A stretch of 41,583 nt of DNA, taken from Lentisphaeria bacterium (GTDB lineage Bacteria; Verrucomicrobiota; Lentisphaeria; Oligosphaerales; Oligosphaeraceae). Every line of letters begins with the position of its first letter. Position 1 is the first letter of the stretch. The stretch lies in contig JAEEXV010000317.1 in assembly GCA_016287975.1 (NCBI GenBank), positions 1-41,583 of the forward strand. Direction: 5' to 3'. The notes below the pieces were generated by a model that saw only the letters and a program-made list of their open reading frames with translations, had not been told where the DNA came from and did not search any database. The position numbers were made by a program, and so were the translations under genes. Positions 37,047-41,583 of the stretch are shown here, piece after piece.

Positions 37047-37109
37047 TGTTCCCCAAGATGGCAGGCAATTGCCTGGCTAACGCCCCGAACACGGGATGGG
37101 GCGTGAACA
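37047..37109. repeat. Small repeat element, copy 2, between convergent genes
   Basis: The 63-bp element begins with the same TGTTCCCCAAGATGG as the element at 10546 and ends with ATGGGGCGTGAACA, close to that element's right end. It contains a perfect 14-bp palindrome CAGGCAATTGCCTG (37062-37075) and a CGCCCC/GGGGCG stem with 11-nt loop (37081-37103). It sits 5 nt after the glycoside-hydrolase stop and before the convergent phosphatase gene, so the stems may also act as a terminator. Confidence 0.55.
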
Positions 37110-37161
37110 AGGGGGGCGGTTCCGCCGCTTCCACCGCCCTTGTCATGCGGCATGCCCGTCG

Positions 37162-39384
37162 TCACACATTCACATGCATGGAGCCGCCTTTATGGTAGGC
37201 ATGGTAATCCTGCCCGCCGAGACGCTCGCCGATCGAACTGACGCCATCCGTCTTGAATCCTGCAAGCGACGTGTTTTGTTTCTGAAGCTCGAAGTTGCCG
37301 CTTCCCAGCGCAATCGAGCGGAACAGCTCCTGCTGCGCCTTCGTAAGGGGAGCGCCTGGCTCGGGGATGGCCTCGCCGCGGGCGATCAACGTGGAGAGGA
37401 ACTTGCATTCCACATCCATCTCGCCAGTGCGGTCCTTTCCGCTCTTGCAGTTCCAGCAGGGCACCTTGCCCATCAGATGACTCAGCACCGCGACGCGAGA
37501 CGCAAACTTGTAGGCATCATGGGAGTCGCTGCGCTCGCTTTTGGTTCGGAAGATTTGCCGGCACTGGTCCAGGAGCGTCTGGGCCGCCGTCGCTTTCGGG
37601 TCGTCTGGATGGGCCTGGATGAACGTCTCGGCTTCCTGCGCAAGCGTGGCGAATGCCGCATTGTTCATTGCATCTGAAACGAGCCAGCCGCCCGTGAGGA
37701 GTTGAAAGGGCCACTTGAAGTTCACGGCCCCCGTGTTGACACCGAAGTTGAACTTCAGGACTTGGGGACGCACGGTGATCTGGCGCCCCTTGTACTGGAA
37801 CGTGACACCAGTCTGCTCCACCGAATCCCAGGCCTCGCTCTGCTCCCTGAGCATGAAGCGTTCGTCCGAAGACGAGTTTCTCTGGAACTTGTGGCGCACT
37901 GGGTCGGGAGTGAGCAGCGAGACCGATGTCATCGACAGGTTGACGGTGATCGTGCCGTCCTCCCCTGCCTCTGGCAGTTGCAGATTGTTGCCCGCCCCGT
38001 CGTATTTCGCCAGGAACGCCGCGATCACGGCTTCCTTCGCACGGTTGGCATTTGCAGTGGTGCGCTCGTTGGCACTGCGGATTTCCCATGCGCAGTGCAC
38101 GCCGTGGCGGATGCCCGTGAAGGCGGTCTTCGGCTCGCCGCCTGGATCGCCGACCGTCAGGTTCGTGACGGCAAGATTCACTGCGTGTTCCGTGTCCGCG
38201 CTATGGCACATGTAGCCATGGACATCTGGCGCGTAGGAATCCGCGATCGGCCCCCGTGGCGACTGCGCCGAGTGCCCAAGCTGCTCCGCAGGCGAAATCG
38301 TGCTTTTGAGTACGACGGGCTGGTTGCCCACGGATACCGAAATGGTCTTGTCGATGACTGGCCAGGGACGCGCGTTGAGAGCCTGGCGGAATCCGACCTT
38401 GACATTCCTGACGATATTCCCCGAGTCGATCCTGGCGCCTCGGACATTCACGTGCTCCTGCGTCAATTGCCGCTTGGCCTTGTCGATCAGGTCAAGAAGG
38501 AACGGCTTGATGTATTTGCTTTCCACTTCTTTTGAGAGCGCGATGCGGTCATGGAAATCCTGCCGCGTCTGCGGATCCGTGCTGAGCAGGGTTTTCGCGC
38601 GTTCCAACACGTTCGCGGCGGCGGCGTCGCCCCTCTGGACGGCTGTGTTGTGCATGGCGGTCAAGGCGTTGATGGCCGCCGACTGCCAGACATTCTTGTA
38701 TTCATCGACGTTTGCTTCGGCGAGCGGGCGGTTGTCCTGAAGTTCATGCATCTTGGCGTCCCGATCGCGAACGACATGGATGAGGCTGTCCACCGCGGTC
38801 CTAAAATCTTCCGCAGGGATTCCCTCGGGGACATCGGCATCCCTGAGCGCTGTGAGCCGTTCCACGATATTTGTCGCGCGGGCGTGGAAGTCCTCGTAGT
38901 CGGCCTGGTTGAGCGGCATCTCACCGAGCAACTGGACGGCGACGGCGCGCTGCTTGAGGAACTTGGTTATGGCGTTCTGCTTGTCCGCCAGATAGGTCTC
39001 GAGTCGGACACGGGAAACGTTCGTATTGCCGAGGCGTAAGTCCTGCGTCTCCCCGCCTGGATTCAGCATCTGCGACCGAAGCGTTTTGGCGATGAATATC
39101 GCCTGGGAGATTGTTCTCCCCTTGAGCGTCGACGTCGGGGAGAGCCCGACCAAGGAGACGGCCTGCTGCGCAATGGAGGCTCCATATCTGGAACTGAGGG
39201 CGCGGGTGAAATCCTTTACCACATCACCGCGCAATGCCTTGACGGTGCCTCGCTTGAATATGTAAGCGAAAGGGGAGGTGATGCGGGACGACTCATTCAC
39301 GAGCCCGGTCGAATTGTTGTTCAGCAGGACTGTCGCGGTCTGGTGTTGGACTGCCCAGTTCTTGTAATCGCTAATTGAAAGCAT
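37162..39384 (-). CDS. SopB/IpgD-like phosphoinositide phosphatase, candidate T3SS effector
   Basis: The 740-aa protein ends in the IpgD/SopB catalytic region: VPCWNCKSGKDRTGEMD with the Cx5R nucleophile Cys646 and Arg652, followed by a C-terminal FELQKQNTSLAGFKT segment also typical of the family. SopB (Salmonella) and IpgD (Shigella) are injected by T3SS and remove phosphates from inositol lipids in host cells, changing membrane traffic and survival signalling. Here the protein is longer than SopB (561 aa) because of an extended helical N-terminal part (about residues 1-330), which probably contains the secretion and chaperone-binding region. GAGAGG precedes the ATG by 7 nt. It lies 23 nt downstream of a class I chaperone gene in the same operon, as in sigE-sopB. 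Few CCGG sites, so not obviously recent. Confidence 0.88.
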   Translation of the reverse strand: MLSISDYKNWAVQHQTATVLLNNNSTGLVNESSRITSPFAYIFKRGTVKALRGDVVKDFTRALSSRYGASIAQQAVSLVGLSPTSTLKGRTISQAIFIAKTLRSQMLNPGGETQDLRLGNTNVSRVRLETYLADKQNAITKFLKQRAVAVQLLGEMPLNQADYEDFHARATNIVERLTALRDADVPEGIPAEDFRTAVDSLIHVVRDRDAKMHELQDNRPLAEANVDEYKNVWQSAAINALTAMHNTAVQRGDAAAANVLERAKTLLSTDPQTRQDFHDRIALSKEVESKYIKPFLLDLIDKAKRQLTQEHVNVRGARIDSGNIVRNVKVGFRQALNARPWPVIDKTISVSVGNQPVVLKSTISPAEQLGHSAQSPRGPIADSYAPDVHGYMCHSADTEHAVNLAVTNLTVGDPGGEPKTAFTGIRHGVHCAWEIRSANERTTANANRAKEAVIAAFLAKYDGAGNNLQLPEAGEDGTITVNLSMTSVSLLTPDPVRHKFQRNSSSDERFMLREQSEAWDSVEQTGVTFQYKGRQITVRPQVLKFNFGVNTGAVNFKWPFQLLTGGWLVSDAMNNAAFATLAQEAETFIQAHPDDPKATAAQTLLDQCRQIFRTKSERSDSHDAYKFASRVAVLSHLMGKVPCWNCKSGKDRTGEMDVECKFLSTLIARGEAIPEPGAPLTKAQQELFRSIALGSGNFELQKQNTSLAGFKTDGVSSIGERLGGQDYHAYHKGGSMHVNV

Positions 39385-39407
39385 GGGATGCCTCTCTGTC
39401 TTGCGGG

Positions 39408-39911
39408 CTATGGGGTGATGATCATTGCGTTTTGCCTGTCATCGCCATCGGCGGATTCCTCATCCTCGTCGTCCTCCTCGGCGTCAGGCTTATGAGACGC
39501 ATGTTCCTGTGCGGTTTCAAGCATTTTTGCAAAGCGCTTTGACCATTCGGTCTGCAGCGTGACAAATCGGGTGAAAATCGTTTCCAACAATTCGGGCGTG
39601 GCGTTGTCAAGCGGAAGCGGGTAGATGAGAACGACTTCCGCGAGATCGGCATTCCAGGAAAGGGTCGCGCCGAACGTGTCCTTCCAGTAGAAATTCGCCG
39701 CCAGAAGGTCGGTAAATACGTCGGCGCGGAGATGTTCGGGGACAGAGCCGAGTGTCACGACGAAGTCCAACTCGTTCAGGTCGGCACGCTCCTGAAGAAG
39801 CAGGACGCGCCCGTCAGCGAGTTCCAGCGTGCAGGAGCCGTCTTCGTCAAGAACAATTTCAAGTCCGTTTTTCGCGCCGAGTTCCTTTAATGCCGATTCC
39901 AGATCTTCCAT
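39408..39911 (-). CDS. Class I type III secretion chaperone (CesT/SigE-like)
   Basis: The 167-aa acidic protein has the CesT-family layout: an N-terminal helix (MEDLESALKELGAKNGLEI), three strands (DGSCTLELADGRVLLLQE), LLAANFYWKDTFGATLSWNADLAEVVLIYPLPL, and a C-terminal helix. The family forms dimers that hold the N-terminal region of a cognate effector unfolded in the cytoplasm until secretion. The tail (last 30 residues) is a run of Asp/Glu not usual in the family. Its gene comes first in the operon, directly before the phosphatase gene, so that protein is the likely client. A TATAGT -10-like box lies about 32 nt upstream. Confidence 0.82.
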   Translation of the reverse strand: MEDLESALKELGAKNGLEIVLDEDGSCTLELADGRVLLLQERADLNELDFVVTLGSVPEHLRADVFTDLLAANFYWKDTFGATLSWNADLAEVVLIYPLPLDNATPELLETIFTRFVTLQTEWSKRFAKMLETAQEHASHKPDAEEDDEDEESADGDDRQNAMIITP

Positions 39912-39942
39912 GTTCCATTTGCCTTCGTGAGGTTATCTCCGC

Positions 39943-39971
39943 ACTATATCCAACGTTGTGGTGCGAAACAT
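39943..39971 (-). promoter_or_regulatory. Possible promoter of the chaperone-phosphatase operon
   Basis: On the minus strand TATAGT (39948-39943) lies about 32 nt before the chaperone ATG. The hexamer 17 nt further up, ATGTTT, is a poor -35 match, so an activator may be needed. The IS left end begins about 115 nt upstream and has not broken this region. Confidence 0.3.
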
Positions 39972-40124
39972 TCCACGGGGTGTGTTTGTTGTCAGGTAAG
40001 GAAAGGGGATGCGAAGCCGTCTCCAACCGCGAAAAGGCAGTCTCTGGAGGTTGGAAGAAACGGGCGGAGAAAAACAACAAATCCCCACTACTGTCCGATA
40101 AAAACTCGGGATGACTGAAAAGAG

Positions 40125-40188
40125 TTCAAGGATGGCTCTAAATTAAGGAAGTGACCAAACCCCTTAATTCCAGAGCCAAATCCTTGAA
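40125..40188 (+). promoter_or_regulatory. Long hairpin directly before the transposase start
   Basis: The arms 40125-40148 and 40162-40188 pair over 23 positions (9, 6 and 8 bp, with small bulges) around a 13-nt loop. The right arm ends 2 nt before the transposase ATG, and no SD lies between. Such structures in insertion sequences can hide the start from read-through transcripts; that role is inferred here. Confidence 0.6.
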
Positions 40189-40190
40189 CA

Positions 40191-41276
40191 ATGCAGTACA
40201 ATACCATCTTTTCCCAGCTTTTCCAGTTCATACCCCGACATCGTTTCGAAAAGGCTGCCGAGGCGGGCGGCGCGGACCGCTACTGCAAGCACTTCACCGC
40301 ATGGCGGCAGTTCCTCACCTGCCTCTATGCCCAGATTACAGGCAAGGACTCGCTGCGCGAGGTCAGCGACGGTCTGCTGACCAACCGGAGCAGGCTCTAC
40401 CACCTTGGCATGGAGCCGGTCGCGAAGTCGACGCTCGCGGACGCCATGAACCGGCGCGACCCTGCCGTGTTCAAGGCCCTGTTCGACGAGCTGCTGGCCA
40501 GGTGCACGGAACTGGCCCCCGGGCATGGCTTCCGCTTCCACAACCCTCTCTACGCCATCGACAGCACGACCATCCCGCTCTGTCTTGCCGTATACGACTG
40601 GGCGCGTTACCGCAGGCACAAGGGTGCGGTCAAGCTCCACACGCAGCTGGACCTGTCCGGCAATCTGCCCTGCTACGTGGTGATGAGCAACGGGAAGATG
40701 GCCGACATCCGCGCGGCGCGGAAGTGGTTCAAGATTGAATCGGACAGCATCTACACCTACGACAAGGGATACTGCAACTACGCATGGTTCAAGGAGATTG
40801 ACGGCAAAGGCGCTTTCTTCGTCACAAGGCTCAAGCAGAACGCAAGGCTCAAGGTTGTCGGACAGCACCTCGCCCCAAACGAAAAACTGGGCGTCGTGGC
40901 CGACGACATGGTGGAGCTGGAGCTTCAAAACGCCCAGGAGACGTATCCGGGGAAACTGCGGCGCGTGATGTTCCACGACGAGGAGACGAACAGGGACTAC
41001 GTCTTCCTGACCAACAACTTCAGACTGGCTGCAGCGACCATCGCCGCAATCTACAAGAGAAGATGGCAGATCGAACTGTTCTTCAAGTGGATAAAGCAGA
41101 ACCTGCAGATCAGGACTTTCCTTGGCACAAGCGAAAACGCCGTGATGACGCAGATATGGGTTGCGCTCATACACTTTCTGTTGGTCGCCTACATCAAGTT
41201 CCTGACCAAGGTCGAAATCAGCCTGACGGAAATCACGGCCCGCCTCAGGGAACAACTGATGAGCAACAGCCACTAG
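40191..41276 (+). CDS. IS4-family transposase (DUF4372 plus DDE domain)
   Basis: The 361-aa protein starts with the DUF4372 region (MQYNTIFSQLFQFIPRHRFE, then FTCLYAQITGKDSLREV-like sequence) and continues with a DDE_Tnp_1 domain: YAIDSTTIPLC for the first Asp, YDKGYCNYAWF for the second, and YKRRWQIELFFKWIKQNL, the Y-2-R-3-E-6-K signature of IS4 transposases. It is full length with no frameshift, so the element may be active. It cuts and pastes the element between inverted repeats. The ATG at 40191 is the family start although no SD is seen. Confidence 0.93.
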   Translation: MQYNTIFSQLFQFIPRHRFEKAAEAGGADRYCKHFTAWRQFLTCLYAQITGKDSLREVSDGLLTNRSRLYHLGMEPVAKSTLADAMNRRDPAVFKALFDELLARCTELAPGHGFRFHNPLYAIDSTTIPLCLAVYDWARYRRHKGAVKLHTQLDLSGNLPCYVVMSNGKMADIRAARKWFKIESDSIYTYDKGYCNYAWFKEIDGKGAFFVTRLKQNARLKVVGQHLAPNEKLGVVADDMVELELQNAQETYPGKLRRVMFHDEETNRDYVFLTNNFRLAAATIAAIYKRRWQIELFFKWIKQNLQIRTFLGTSENAVMTQIWVALIHFLLVAYIKFLTKVEISLTEITARLREQLMSNSH

Positions 41277-41376
41277 CTGGAGCTGCTCTCGCTCGACAGA
41301 AAGACGCTGGCAAAGCCACCCGACTGGAACGCACCACGTCAGTTGGAGTTATTCGAGGAGTTTATGAGTTGAAACT

Positions 41377-41583
41377 TTATCGGACAGCAGTGTGTACACA
41401 TGATTTTTCGTACCTGAATCTTGGTCCTTCCTCGCCATTTTCCCCTGTGGGAATGAAACCTGCCTTGGCAAGCACCCGCTGTGAAGCTGTGTTTTCAGGG
41501 GAGGTTTCCGCCTCGACACTGCTCACACCCTCCTGGGAAACTGCCCATTCGGTTATTGCCTTGACCGCCTCGGTCATATAGCC
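41377..41583 (-). CDS. GNAT-family acetyltransferase, C-terminal part (5' end beyond window)
   Basis: Only the last 68 codons or so are in the window; the frame is open to the edge. It reads GYMTEAVKAITEWA, then SVEAETSPENTASQRVLAKAGF and GPRFRYEK, the usual C-terminus of RimJ/RimL-like N-acetyltransferases that use acetyl-CoA. After RYEK the frame runs into the IS end and the stop TAA (41379-41377) lies inside the IS inverted repeat, so the last few residues are IS-encoded. Family proteins often end soon after this point, so function may survive. The substrate is unknown. Confidence 0.8.
   Translation of the reverse strand, partial: GYMTEAVKAITEWAVSQEGVSSVEAETSPENTASQRVLAKAGFIPTGENGEEGPRFRYEKSCVHTAVR

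Larger units (their letters stand above)
40086..41392 (+). mobile_element. IS4-family insertion sequence, about 1.3 kb
   Basis: The ends match as inverted repeats: CACTACTGTCCGATAAA (40086-40102) and the complement of 41376-41392, 16 of 17 identical, with CTGTCCGATAAA fully conserved. One intact transposase fills the interior. No target duplication was recognised beside these ends, so the exact outer bases are uncertain by a few positions. At least six CCGG sites set it apart from the CCGG-poor backbone. It sits between the chaperone-phosphatase operon and a GNAT gene and overlaps the 3' end of the latter. Confidence 0.85.

Overview
The window is roughly 60-65% GC by eye and reads as a Gram-negative, anaerobic, probably host-associated bacterium. 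The pointers are two LPS-kinase-like genes, an electron-bifurcating type lactate dehydrogenase operon, sialate O-acetylesterase and glycoside-hydrolase genes, and type III secretion (T3SS) effector-type genes. The mix, including a membrane protein with a Planctomycetes/Verrucomicrobia-style tail, suggests the PVC superphylum (Lentisphaerota, Kiritimatiellota or Verrucomicrobiota). That placement is inference; no rRNA gene, tRNA gene or CRISPR array was recognised.

Left end (1-9.1 kb): two giant genes are transcribed divergently from a 409-bp gap. They share an N-terminal module of about 120 residues and then diverge. The minus-strand protein (more than 1214 aa, cut by the window edge) carries an ABC1/UbiB-type atypical kinase domain. 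The plus-strand protein (1657 aa) has no recognisable domain but ends in two related beta-rich repeats. I read them as a paralogous family of candidate secreted or toxin-like proteins.

Middle (9.1-37 kb): an AAA ATPase/DUF4143 gene; a sialate O-acetylesterase behind a perfect 18-bp palindrome; an LPS-kinase pair around a truncated DeoR regulator; an etfB-etfA-FAD oxidase operon with a good sigma70-type promoter; ettA overlapping nth; a membrane protein, a sirtuin and a GT-C glycosyltransferase-like gene; a compact recC-recB-recD operon; and a glycoside-hydrolase-like gene. Three intergenic regions hold three different tandem repeats, and two further spacers share a small element with TGTTCCCC ends.

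Right end (37-41.6 kb): a minus-strand two-gene operon encodes a class I T3SS chaperone followed by a SopB/IpgD-like phosphoinositide phosphatase with an intact Cx5R active site. An IS4-family insertion sequence follows, inserted at the 3' end of a GNAT acetyltransferase gene whose stop codon now lies in the IS end.

The most coherent new picture is a set of candidate host-directed effectors (lipid phosphatase plus chaperone, and two giant paralogs, one a kinase) in a genome that strongly avoids the tetranucleotide CCGG. The effector-like genes share this avoidance. The second LPS kinase and the DeoR remnant, the membrane protein, the GT-C gene and the IS do not, which marks those as likely newer arrivals. 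No T3SS machinery genes lie in this window.
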